Part shown: in pieces, positions 43,341 through 51,111 of the stretch
Numbering within the stretch: the first letter of the stretch is position 1
How the letters are laid out: each line of letters starts with the position of its first letter
DNA from: Corynebacterium amycolatum
Lineage (GTDB): Bacteria; Actinomycetota; Actinomycetes; Mycobacteriales; Mycobacteriaceae
DNA: 64,000 bases
Assembly: GCF_016889425.1 (NCBI RefSeq)
Contig: NZ_CP069513.1
Coordinates: 1,426,001-1,490,000 of the forward strand
Reading direction: 5' to 3'
Translations under genes and position numbers: made by a program
Notes under the pieces: generated by a model
What the model was told of the DNA's origin: nothing
Databases searched by the model: none
What the model saw: only the letters and a program-made list of their open reading frames with translations

Positions 43341-43958
43341 ATGAAAATTGGATCGGACTACACGGAAAACAATGGGCTCATCATCGGTGAGGATGAATTG
43401 GCTCGACCGGCGTGGGCGGCTCACAGCGAGCTGCTGAGAGAGTATTACGATACCGAGTGGGGGATGCCGGTGCGTGATGAGCAAGGACTATTCGAACGGC
43501 TCAGCCTGGAAGTATTTCAGGCAGGACTGTCGTGGGAGACAGTTCTGAAGAAGCGGCCCGCGTTTCAGCAAGCCTTTGCGAACTTTGACCCCGATGCGGT
43601 TGCTGATTTCGATGACGAAGATGTCGAAAGATTGATGAATGATGAACGGATCATTCGGAATCGCAGGAAGATAACCGCAGTAATCAATAACGCCGAGGCG
43701 ACTATTGCTCTGCGTGAGCACGGCGGCTTAGCCGAGCTGATGTGGTCGTTTAAACCGGAGAAGTCTCCGGAGCCACGTTCAATCGAAGAGGTTCCCAGCT
43801 TCTCCGAGGAGTCCAAGGCGCTTGCCAAGGCATTGAAGAATGCCGGTTTTAAGTTCGTAGGCCCCACCACGGTCTTTGCATCAATGGCTGCCGTGGGGAT
43901 TGTCGATATCAACATTGTTGGCGCACATCGGCGCGGTGCATCTGGCGTTTTTGACTAG
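43341..43958 (+). CDS. DNA-3-methyladenine glycosylase I-like protein without zinc ligands
   Basis: A 205-residue member of the Tag family, which removes 3-methyladenine from DNA. The base-binding core is kept: LSLEVFQAGLSWETVLKKR retains the Glu (E38 in E. coli Tag) and Trp (W46), and DDEDVERLMNDERIIRNRRKI and ALKNAGFKFVGPTTVFASM are typical. The four zinc ligands of E. coli Tag (C4, H17, H175, C179) are all changed: RPAW for RC-W, EYYDTEWG for AYHDNEWG, and DINIVGAHRR for NDHVVGCC. Zinc normally clamps the two ends of the protein. ATG 43341 has a GGAAAG box; the open frame reaches back to 43026 inside the previous gene. It may be an active zinc-free variant or have a different base preference. 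Confidence 0.88.
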   Translation: MKIGSDYTENNGLIIGEDELARPAWAAHSELLREYYDTEWGMPVRDEQGLFERLSLEVFQAGLSWETVLKKRPAFQQAFANFDPDAVADFDDEDVERLMNDERIIRNRRKITAVINNAEATIALREHGGLAELMWSFKPEKSPEPRSIEEVPSFSEESKALAKALKNAGFKFVGPTTVFASMAAVGIVDINIVGAHRRGASGVFD

Positions 43959-44002
43959 GCGAGGGGGAAACTAGGTGAGTGGGGAATGTGACTAGCTAGG
44001 GA

Positions 44003-44032
44003 AAGAAAATGAGCGTGCCACCCGGCACGCTC
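44003..44032 (-). terminator. Terminator between the glycosylase and lipoprotein genes
   Basis: A perfect 9-bp stem GAGCGTGCC/GGCACGCTC with a four-base loop, followed towards lower coordinates by ATTTTCTTTC. It ends the lipoprotein transcript and may serve the convergent glycosylase gene as well. Confidence 0.8.
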
Positions 44033-44055
44033 AAAATCTTTCGGTTCGTGTAGAA

Positions 44056-44682
44056 CTACTTGTTCTCGTAAGAGTCGGAGTAGTTCTGGCCGTCCTCAGA
44101 GGTCCACTTCATGGTGTCCTTAGTGAACGGCTGCTCCCAGCCGTTTTCAATCTCGGACTCCGGAGCGGTCGGCAGACCAATCTCGTTTTCCAGTGCACCG
44201 TTGGAGACCCAAGTCTCGCGAATCTTACCAATCAGTGGCTGTGCACCGTTGGTCTCCGGGGACTCAACGAAGGTGACATTCTCGTATTCAGCGGCAACTG
44301 CGTCGCCGGCCTTCTTAGCGGACTTGAACTCGCCAGCTTCAGTACCGTACGGGGAGGTGAAGGAAGAAGCTGCCTCGGTGATGGACTCAGGCAGGTCAGA
44401 TTCTGCCACATCCTCGCCAGCAGCGTCGCCCAGACCCAGACCGTTCATAGCCTCGTTAGCCTTGTCCTTAGCGCCGTCAGCAGCGTCGCCGGCCTTGTCC
44501 TTAGCGCCGTCCATAGCGTCGCCAGCCTTATCAGTGGCGTCGGTTGCTACCTGGCCAGCCTGATCCTTGGCGTTGTTAGCAGCATCCTGTGCATCATCGG
44601 AAGAACATGCAGCCAGGCCGCCGAGAAGAGCGGCGGAGCCGACGATTGCGGTAGCGATACGGGTCATCTTCTTGTTCTGCAT
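44056..44682 (-). CDS. Lipoprotein with helical repeat and LGFP-type cell-wall domain
   Basis: A 208-residue exported lipoprotein. The signal peptide ends in the lipobox LAAC, with lipidated Cys26. Residues 30-80 are imperfect repeats of the type AxDKAGDAMDGAKDKAGDAADGAKDKA, predicted to be a charged helix like LEA or apolipoprotein repeats. The C-terminal half holds one LGFP-like unit: LIGKIRETWVSNGALENEIGLP, then WEQPFTKDTMKW. LGFP repeats are common in mycolyltransferases and are thought to bind the cell wall. The likely role is envelope structure. GAAAGTGG lies upstream of the ATG. Confidence 0.85.
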   Translation of the reverse strand: MQNKKMTRIATAIVGSAALLGGLAACSSDDAQDAANNAKDQAGQVATDATDKAGDAMDGAKDKAGDAADGAKDKANEAMNGLGLGDAAGEDVAESDLPESITEAASSFTSPYGTEAGEFKSAKKAGDAVAAEYENVTFVESPETNGAQPLIGKIRETWVSNGALENEIGLPTAPESEIENGWEQPFTKDTMKWTSEDGQNYSDSYENK

Positions 44683-44991
44683 TTCAAACCACTTTCTTGA
44701 GAGCTAACTAAGTTACCTATTCAATTATTGGCATGTTCCACTATTTGCCCGATATTAAATTCAAAGAGAAAACGACAATTCTTTCGAATATCAGGCATTG
44801 GAAGATGGTGTGGCTTCAAAGCCCTACAGAAAGAACACTAGGTAATTCTGAGGCTTGTGCAAGTCAAACTGCGTGAATCTGTGTACTTTATGCACTATTT
44901 GTTACCGAATTTACGTGATTGCGAAATTGGAATAGTGCTGGTGAGGGCGTTGCGAGTAACGGAAAGGTATCAATCTTATTAAGCTTGATGT
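44683..44991. other. AT-rich intergenic region
   Basis: About 310 bases, AT-rich compared with the neighbouring genes, containing the lipoprotein promoter region on one side and the end of the PspC gene on the other. I see no convincing gene, RNA or terminator hairpin. Confidence 0.4.
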
Positions 44992-45282
44992 TTATTGCTT
45001 ATTTTCTTTCCCCGTGGGGTTGGAGCCGCGGGCATCGTCGTCAAGCGTGTACTTGCCATCTGGCAGGACGAACCATGCCAAAAGGTAAAGAGCTAGGAAT
45101 CCAGCGCCAATCTTCCAGCCAAGCATCGATCCAACGCAGGGGAGGATGATATAGACCATTCGCGTGAAAGTGATATCCCAACCTTGGCTTTCCGCAATTC
45201 CTGCGAGGACGCCACCGAGGAGGCGGTCATTACGCGAGCGGTAAATTATCTTGGTGGATCTTTCGGGAGCGGCGTCGCTCAT
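44992..45282 (-). CDS. PspC domain protein
   Basis: A 96-residue membrane protein with the PspC signature YRSRNDRLLGGVLAGIAESQGWDITFTRMVYIIL, followed by a second hydrophobic segment (IGAGFLALYLLAWFVLP) and a charged tail. PspC proteins sense or respond to envelope stress. No PspA or PspB gene is nearby. GGAG lies about ten bases before the ATG. A second, shorter PspC gene lies 51 bases upstream on the same strand. Confidence 0.88.
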   Translation of the reverse strand: MSDAAPERSTKIIYRSRNDRLLGGVLAGIAESQGWDITFTRMVYIILPCVGSMLGWKIGAGFLALYLLAWFVLPDGKYTLDDDARGSNPTGKENKQ

Positions 45283-45333
45283 TAGATAAATACTCCGAGG
45301 TATGGATATTTAGGTATTTCCGGTTGATTGCGC

Positions 45334-45528
45334 TTATACGTAAGTTTCCTTCGGCATGATAATCCATGCTGCAATGTAGAGAAGAAACTGCGGGCCCGGC
45401 ATCAGGAAAGACGCGACAAATATAACGCGCAGCAAAGTCGCATCCCAGTTGAAATACTCAGCGAACCCACCGAGCACACCGGCAACCATTTTGTTATTGG
45501 TGGAACGGGTCAGTGACTTGTTGTTCAT
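45334..45528 (-). CDS. Short PspC domain protein
   Basis: A 64-residue PspC protein consisting of little more than the core: LTRSTNNKMVAGVLGGFAEYFNWDATLLRVIF and one further hydrophobic segment ending IIMPKE. It forms a pair with the PspC gene immediately downstream; the two are similar in the core but not identical. ATG 45528 is preferred to TTG 45537. No ribosome binding site is obvious. Confidence 0.82.
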   Translation of the reverse strand: MNNKSLTRSTNNKMVAGVLGGFAEYFNWDATLLRVIFVASFLMPGPQFLLYIAAWIIMPKETYV

Positions 45529-45623
45529 ACTTATCAAGGGTAGCCCTAATCCGTTTAGTTCGCAGTGGTGCTAGCTCTACTAAATGTTCACTAAATGTTC
45601 CGACTAAAACAGCATGCCCCAGC

Positions 45624-45666
45624 TAAAAACACCGCTACCCCAAGACGGTTAGGTGGGGTAGCGGTG
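45624..45666 (-). terminator. Terminator of the second glnA
   Basis: A 13-bp stem (CACCGCTACCCCA and its complement), followed in the glnA direction by TTTTT, 35 bases after the stop codon. Confidence 0.88.
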
Positions 45667-45700
45667 TGGGCGTCGTCAAGCGAGTTTTACTGGGCGAGTG

Positions 45701-47158
45701 CTAGCAGTCGTAGTAGAGCTCGAACTCCTGCGTTGTCGGGCGCAGACGTGCCGGCATAATCTCGTGCTCGAACTTGTAGCGGATGTGCGCGTCGATGAGG
45801 TCCTTTGTGAAGACGTCACCGGCGAGCAGGAACTCGTGGTCCTCCTCCAGTGCGTTGAGGGCACCCTCCAGCGAATGCGGGACGGTGGGAACATCCTTGA
45901 GTGTCTCTGGCGGCAGCTCGTAGAGGTCCTTGTCAATCGGCTTGCCCGGCTCGATGCGGTTCTTGATGCCGTCGAGACCAGCCATCATTACGGCGGTGAA
46001 AGCCAAGTACGGGTTGCCCGACGGGTCCGGAGCGCGGAACTCGATGCGCTTGGCCTTCGGGTTTGCGCCGGTAATCGGGATGCGGATGGCAGCCGAGCGG
46101 TTCTCCTGGCTGTAGACCAAGTTGACGGGGGCCTCGAATCCCGGAACCAGACGGTGGTAGCTGTTCATCGTCGGGTTGGTGAAAGCCAGGACTGCGCCGG
46201 CGTGCTTCAGGATGCCGCCAATGTAGTAGCGCGCCATGTCCGACAGGCCACCGTAACCGTTTTCATCGTGGAACAGCGGCTTACCATCCTTCCACAGCGA
46301 CTGGTGGATGTGCATACCAGAGCCGCCATCGCCAGCCAACGGCTTCGGCATGAAGGTAGCGGACTTCTGGTTGAACTTGGCGGTGTTCTTCACCACGTAC
46401 TTGAAAGTCTGCATGTCATCGGCGGCGTGCAGCAGAGTATTGAAACGGTAGTTAATCTCCTGCTGGCCACCCGAGCCCATCTCGTGGTGAGAGCGCTCAA
46501 CATGGAAGCCAACATCCTGCAGGTGCTCACCGATTTCGTCACGAAGATCCTGCATATGGTCATACGGAGCAGTAGGGAAGTAGCCACCCTTGGTGCGTAC
46601 CTTGTGGCCGAGGTTGCGCGATCCGTCCGGGTTTACCTTCACACCGGAGTTCCACCAGCCCTCAACCGAGTCCACCTCGTGGAATGACTTGTTCGAAGTG
46701 GCGTCGTATCGGACGGAGTCGAAGATGTAGAACTCTGCCTCAGCGCCGAAATTACAGGTATCGGCGAAGCCCAGTTCGTTCAGGTAGTTCTCGGCCTTAC
46801 GGGCAATATTGCGCGGGTCGCGGCTAAACGGCTCGCGGGTGTGCGGGTCGTGGACGAAGAACTTCATGTTCAGCGTCTTCGACTTGCGGAACGGGTCGAT
46901 GAAAGCCGTGTCCAGGTCGGGCAGCAGCATCATGTCGGAGTTATCCACCGAGGTGTAACCCGCAATGGACGATCCGTCGAAGGCGAGGCCCTCATAGGCT
47001 GAGTCCTCATCAAACTCGGATACCGGAACGGTCAGGTGCTGTTCGATGCCGGGAACGTCGGTGAACTGGACGTCTACCCAGCGAATGTCATTGTCCCGGA
47101 TGAATCGTTGGATCCCTTCCGGAGTTGTCTGGTCACTGCTGGGTCTGAACTTACCCAT
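45701..47158 (-). CDS. glnA: Glutamine synthetase type I, second GlnA copy
   Basis: A 485-residue GSI-beta enzyme making glutamine from glutamate and ammonia. Metal and substrate sites are intact: [63 protein letters not shown] and [18 protein letters not shown]413 in [10 protein letters not shown] corresponds to the tyrosine adenylylated by GlnE. It closely resembles the GlnA at 48735 but has a longer N-terminus and many substitutions, so it is an older duplicate, not a recent copy. The remnant of a cyclodeaminase gene separates the two. AGGCGAG precedes the ATG weakly. Whether it uses ammonia or another amine cannot be told. Confidence 0.93.
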   Translation of the reverse strand: MGKFRPSSDQTTPEGIQRFIRDNDIRWVDVQFTDVPGIEQHLTVPVSEFDEDSAYEGLAFDGSSIAGYTSVDNSDMMLLPDLDTAFIDPFRKSKTLNMKFFVHDPHTREPFSRDPRNIARKAENYLNELGFADTCNFGAEAEFYIFDSVRYDATSNKSFHEVDSVEGWWNSGVKVNPDGSRNLGHKVRTKGGYFPTAPYDHMQDLRDEIGEHLQDVGFHVERSHHEMGSGGQQEINYRFNTLLHAADDMQTFKYVVKNTAKFNQKSATFMPKPLAGDGGSGMHIHQSLWKDGKPLFHDENGYGGLSDMARYYIGGILKHAGAVLAFTNPTMNSYHRLVPGFEAPVNLVYSQENRSAAIRIPITGANPKAKRIEFRAPDPSGNPYLAFTAVMMAGLDGIKNRIEPGKPIDKDLYELPPETLKDVPTVPHSLEGALNALEEDHEFLLAGDVFTKDLIDAHIRYKFEHEIMPARLRPTTQEFELYYDC

Positions 47159-47319
47159 TGGTAAAACTCGCCTACTTCGCGTCTAGCTTGTTGAGCTTGT
47201 TGGTCGTCTTGTCGAACTTGCTGGTCACTATGAAATTGTGCGGCTTGTTTGTGCGTGGGGTGGAGCGTTGAGGTGGCGCTCGACCTCATGGTTAATCGAG
47301 CCCACACAGTCCGCGTCAG

Positions 47320-48372
47320 CTACTTCAGCAGTGGAACATCCCACAGGTTCAGCTTGGTGCCGATGCCCTTTGTCAGGGCGTTGTCGTAGACATCGGTGGC
47401 CCAGGCGACGTCCTCGACTGGCATGCCTCCGATGGAGTAGCAGAAGATTTCCTCGTCGTTCTGGCGTCCCGGAGCCTTACCGGAGGCGATATCGCCAATG
47501 TTGACAAGCTTCTCGGCGGGAAGAGTGCCCTCTTCCTTCATGTCCCACCAGCGGTTACCCGGAATACCGAGCAAGCGCTCATAGGTCACGTCTGGGCCGT
47601 TTTCGTTGAACCACTCTTCGTACAGGCCGGTGTAGTCAACGACGAGGTTGCAGTCGTCGGAACGCACGAAGTCGTCGTCGAGGCGTGCAGCGGCCGGCAT
47701 GAGCAGCAGCGCGCCGGGCTTCAAGCACTCCTTCTTGAAGTACGGGAAACCGGACGGACCATCGGAGGAAGTCGAGGTGCCGGCGATAAGGATGTCGGAG
47801 TCGCGGATGGCCTCTTCTTCGGTCTCGACGATACGGACCTCTTCAAGCTGCGGGAACTCGTTCTTGATCCAATCGACAGCCTTCTGAGTCGAAGCCTGGG
47901 AACGGCCCTTGACCTTGACCTCCTTAATGCTCGGACGCTGCGACATAGCAGAGCTGAGAATGGTGCGGCTCATAACACCCGGGCCAATGATGCCAACGAC
48001 CTCGGCATCTTCGACGGCCAGGTGCTTGACTCCGACACCCGGGACAGCGCCAGTGCGGTATGCCGAAAGGAGGTTTGCCGACATGACAGCCTTTGGTGCA
48101 CCCGTAACTGCATCGTTGAGAATGAACAGGTGGATCGAACGTGGCAGGTCCTTCTGGCGGTTATCGGCATTGGAGCCGTACTACTTCACGCCTGCGCCAT
48201 TGAAGCGACCACCGAATCCACCCTTGGTAGCCGCCCCCGCATTCGTCCCTCGCGTTCTCCCTAGCGCCACCCTCGCACTTATGGCCAATTTTCTGGCACC
48301 TATCGATGATTTTCCTTCACTTGTCGACGATTTTTCGTCACTTCTCGACAACTGTCCGGCTCTTATGCGCAC
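47320..48372 (-). pseudogene. Ornithine cyclodeaminase-family gene, truncated and interrupted by TAG
   Basis: The intact part (47320-48180) encodes the NAD-binding and C-terminal regions of an ornithine cyclodeaminase/mu-crystallin protein: MSANLLSAYRTGAVPGVGVKHLA, VVGIIGPGVMSRTIL, IGGMPVEDVAWATDVY and LNLWDVPLLK. The frame upstream continues in homology (YGSNADNRQKDLPRSIHLFILNDAVTGAPKAV) to a TAG at 48181-48183, and beyond it reads GGRFNGAGVK. The family has GVKWYGSN here, so TAG replaces a TGG tryptophan codon. Further upstream the frame stays open to 48372, but its residues no longer resemble the family; some 80-90 N-terminal residues are missing. An ATG at 48084 could give a 254-residue fragment. 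I judge it non-functional unless the stop is read through. Confidence 0.82.
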
Positions 48373-48380
48373 GGTGTTCT
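48276..48380. repeat. 21-bp degenerate tandem repeat (five units)
   Basis: Units begin at 48276, 48297, 48318, 48339 and 48360 with a strict 21-bp spacing and the pattern CACTT.TCGA..ATTTTC. The middle units are the most alike (CACCTATCGATGATTTTC, CACTTGTCGACGATTTTT, CACTTCTCGACAACTGTC). The array lies in the decayed 5' region of the cyclodeaminase gene. Confidence 0.7.
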
Positions 48381-48391
48381 CCCCACCCTGT

Positions 48392-48444
48392 CACTTGTCG
48401 ATACGCTGTTCACATATGGCCACGCTATAGCGCATCGACAAGTG
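48392..48444. repeat. 11-bp perfect inverted repeat related to the tandem units
   Basis: CACTTGTCGAT at 48392-48402 is matched by ATCGACAAGTG at 48434-48444 with 31 bases between. The arm is the same CACTTGTCGA core found in the neighbouring 21-bp repeats. A further related GCATCGATAAG follows at 48451. It could be a protein-binding site or part of an intergenic repeat family. Confidence 0.6.
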
Positions 48445-48623
48445 AATATTGCATCGATAAGACCGGGGAGGAGAGTGCGCGACTCTACTCGTGCAGGAGG
48501 TGCGGCCCTTTTGTGGTGGTATATGGTCCTGTTCAGGGAAGTGGCCCGGAATCGCGCACAAATTCGTGCTCACATATGCGCGCGTATGCGGGCCCAGGCA
48601 CCCGCAGCCAGCATGGCCGCAAC

Positions 48624-48661
48624 GAAAAACCGCCTGGCCACATTAACTGTGGTCAGGCGGC
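48624..48661 (-). terminator. Terminator of glnA
   Basis: In the glnA sense GCCGCCTGACCACA pairs with TGTGGCCAGGCGG (one mismatch), followed by TTTTTC, about 75 bases after the stop codon. Confidence 0.85.
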
Positions 48662-48734
48662 ATCTAACAAGCTCATTGGGCGGCCATGAGGAGCAATGGG
48701 TGCTGCTCGCTGTGGTCGTCGTGAAGCGAAAACT

Positions 48735-50171
48735 CTAGCAGTCGTAGTACATTTCGTATTCCTGCGGAGTCGGGCGAAGGCGAACCGGCTCGATCTCGTT
48801 TTCGTACTTGTAGTCGATGTAGGTCTGGATGAGGTCCTCGGTGAAGACATCGCCCTCGAGCAGGAACTCGTGGTCGTTGCGCAGAGCCTCGAGCGCGGCC
48901 TCGAGAGAGGTTGGAGCCTGCGGGATGTCGGCGGCTTCCTCCGGCGGGAGCTCGTAAAGGTCCTTGTCGACCGGAGCGTGCGGCTCGATGCGGTTCTTCA
49001 CGCCGTCCAGTCCGGCCATCATCATGGCGGCGAAACCAAGATACGGGTTGCCCGACGGATCCGGGGCGCGGAACTCGATGCGCTTTGCCTTCGGGTTGGA
49101 GCCGGTGATCGGAATGCGAACAGCGGCAGAGCGATTGCGCTGCGAGTAGACCAGGTTAATCGGAGCCTCGAAGCCCTTGACCAGGCGGTGGTAGGAGTTC
49201 AGGGTCGGGTTGGTGAAGGCCAGTACCGCACCTGCGTGGTGCAGGATGCCGCCGATGTACCAGCGAGCAATGTCCGACAGGCCTGCGTAACCGGCCTCAT
49301 CGTGGAACAGCGGCTTGCCGTCCTTCCACAGCGACTGGTGAGCGTGCATGCCCGAGCCGTTGTCGCCAGCCAGCGGCTTCGGCATAAAGGTGACGGACTT
49401 GCCCTCTTCCCAGGCGGTGTTCTTGATGATGTACTTGAAGGTCTGCAGGTCGTCTGCAGCGTGCAACATCGTGTTGAACTTGTAGTTGATCTCCTGCTGG
49501 CCACCAGTGCCGACCTCGTGGTGGGCGCGCTCCAGGTCGAAGCCGGCATCAGCGAGCTTCAGGCACATCTTGTCGCGCAGGTCCTGGTAGTGGTCGTACG
49601 GAGCGGTAGGGAAGTAGCCGCCCTTCAGGCGAGTCTTGTAACCCAGGTTTGCAGAGCCGTCCAGGTTCTGGTCCTTGCCGCGGTTCCACCAGCCTTCGAT
49701 GGAATCAACTTCGTAGAAGCCGCGGTTGGTGTCGGTCTCGAACTTGACGTTGTCGAAGATGTAAAACTCCGCCTCGGCGCCGAAGAAGCAGGTGTCGGCG
49801 ATGCCGGTGGAGATGAGGTATTCCTCCGCCTTCTTGGCGACGTTACGCGGGTCGCGGGAGAACGGCTCGAGGGTAAACGGATCGTGGACGAAGAATTTGA
49901 CGTTCAGGGTCTTCGCCTTGCGGAACGGGTCAATGCGCGCCGTGCTCAGGTCGGGCAGCAGAGCCATGTCGGACTCGTCGATGGAAGTGAAACCACGAAT
50001 CGAGGAACCGTCGAATGCCAGGCCTTCGGCCATCGCGTCCTCGTCAAATGCGGATGCCGGGATGGTGAAGTGCTGCTCGATGCCGGGAACATCCGTGAAA
50101 CGGACGTCTACGAACTCGACGCCCTCTTCCTTGATATATGCGACTACTTCCTCGGGAGTTTTGAAGGACAT
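48735..50171 (-). CDS. glnA: Glutamine synthetase type I (principal GlnA)
   Basis: A 478-residue GSI-beta glutamine synthetase. Core motifs are [60 protein letters not shown] and [17 protein letters not shown]. The adenylylation tyrosine is Y406 in [11 protein letters not shown], the position known for the M. tuberculosis enzyme. AAGGAG lies just before ATG 50171; the frame runs back to 50294 but that part is not protein-like. By gene order, next to the RDD gene, this is the counterpart of GlnA1 (Rv2220). Its control is likely through GlnE and through the 400-bp divergent upstream region, where an inverted repeat overlaps a promoter-like sequence. Confidence 0.96.
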   Translation of the reverse strand: MSFKTPEEVVAYIKEEGVEFVDVRFTDVPGIEQHFTIPASAFDEDAMAEGLAFDGSSIRGFTSIDESDMALLPDLSTARIDPFRKAKTLNVKFFVHDPFTLEPFSRDPRNVAKKAEEYLISTGIADTCFFGAEAEFYIFDNVKFETDTNRGFYEVDSIEGWWNRGKDQNLDGSANLGYKTRLKGGYFPTAPYDHYQDLRDKMCLKLADAGFDLERAHHEVGTGGQQEINYKFNTMLHAADDLQTFKYIIKNTAWEEGKSVTFMPKPLAGDNGSGMHAHQSLWKDGKPLFHDEAGYAGLSDIARWYIGGILHHAGAVLAFTNPTLNSYHRLVKGFEAPINLVYSQRNRSAAVRIPITGSNPKAKRIEFRAPDPSGNPYLGFAAMMMAGLDGVKNRIEPHAPVDKDLYELPPEEAADIPQAPTSLEAALEALRNDHEFLLEGDVFTEDLIQTYIDYKYENEIEPVRLRPTPQEYEMYYDC

Positions 50172-50575
50172 GTGCGGTCTCCTTAGTTGGCCTTGTTTAG
50201 TACACAGCAGGGAATTCTTGCACGATGTTTCGTGCACCTGCCGCGCTGTCAAGGACTGGCCGGTTGACGCCTTTAAGCTTAACGAACCACGCATTCATTC
50301 TGGAATTAGAACCACGAATTTCTGACATGGCGCGTGAGGAATTCACCAATACGGAATGGGTTACGCAAATAGGGAGCGGGTTATCTGTTTGTGGAAACTC
50401 GGCAATACCCTGCGCATTCGCGTCACACATGCTTTACGACGAGCCTTTAGCTCCCATGCTGATAAGAAAATGGAAAAGGCGACGCAACATCGCCCCCGGA
50501 TTACCCCCGCGTAGGCTGAGTGGCTGTCCCAGCCCGTGATTTGATAGCCGGATTACTGCATTAGACTATGAATCC
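50172..50575. other. Divergent control region between glnA and the RDD gene
   Basis: About 400 bases with no supported gene. Towards glnA, TTGACA (50247-50252) and a weak AAACAT form a possible promoter. Towards the RDD gene, TTGATA (50541-50546) and TAGACT (50562-50567) lie so that transcription would begin at or near the RDD ATG. I see no AmtR-type box by eye. Confidence 0.4.
50220..50235. promoter_or_regulatory. Operator-like inverted repeat upstream of glnA
   Basis: GCACGATGTTTCGTGC is a perfect 6-bp inverted repeat with a four-base centre, 48 bases ahead of the glnA start and overlapping the candidate -10 region. Its position suggests a repressor site; the regulator is unknown. Confidence 0.4.
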
Positions 50576-51094
50576 ATGGAAGAAAAGCACAGTTGGCTAG
50601 ATGGCCCTCAGATTCCGGGAGAGTTCGATAATCCGGACAAACTCTCGGACTATCCCGGCCAGGCGTTGGGTCTTGCCCCCGATGGCCCAGGCTCGCAAGC
50701 GACGCTGATGCGTCGCGTCGGCGGCATTCTCATTGACTGGATCATTTCCCTGATGATTGCCGGCGCTTTTTCGATGTTCTTCGGCCCGAGCGAGGAGCAA
50801 ATTGACCAGTTCGGAGATTCGTTTATCGCCTGGCAGTCATTCCTTGCGACCTATACGCCAGTTGTCTTCCTCATTATTGGCACGGTGTCGGTTTGGCTGT
50901 TCGCCCGCACTCCGGGGCAGTGGATAATGAAGATGGGCGTCGCTCGCGTGGACAAGCCCGGCGAGCGAGTCGGCTTTGTTCGTGCCTTCTTCCGCAGCTT
51001 GCTTACTCTTTTCCTACTGCCGCCAGCAATCACCGACTCGGATATGCGCGGCATGCACGACCGCGCCACTGGCACGGCAGTTATTTTGGGGTAG
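50576..51094 (+). CDS. RDD family membrane protein
   Basis: A 172-residue membrane protein. The RDD domain begins with LMRRVGGILIDWIISLMIAG, where the family's first Arg and Asp are kept, followed by a helix near residue 100 (TPVVFLIIGTVSVWLFA), the segment RTPGQWIMKMGVARVDKPGE and a final hydrophobic stretch. The first 45 residues are soluble and proline-rich. The family function is unclear; transport of small solutes has been suggested. It is the neighbour of glnA in mycobacteria too (Rv2219A). There is no ribosome binding site; a leaderless start is likely. Confidence 0.88.
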   Translation: MEEKHSWLDGPQIPGEFDNPDKLSDYPGQALGLAPDGPGSQATLMRRVGGILIDWIISLMIAGAFSMFFGPSEEQIDQFGDSFIAWQSFLATYTPVVFLIIGTVSVWLFARTPGQWIMKMGVARVDKPGERVGFVRAFFRSLLTLFLLPPAITDSDMRGMHDRATGTAVILG

Positions 51095-51111
51095 CGCTGT
51101 TTGGGTTAGCG

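Noticed and set aside
48181..48372. 63-codon frame ending at TAG considered as a separate small gene
   Set aside because: Its last residues continue the cyclodeaminase homology across the stop, and the rest is made of the 21-bp repeats, so it is part of the broken gene region.
48696..50186. 496-codon open frame antisense to glnA, and a similar one at 45698-46687
   Set aside because: Both result from strong codon bias in the glutamine synthetase genes; their similarity to each other only mirrors the similarity of the two GlnA genes.
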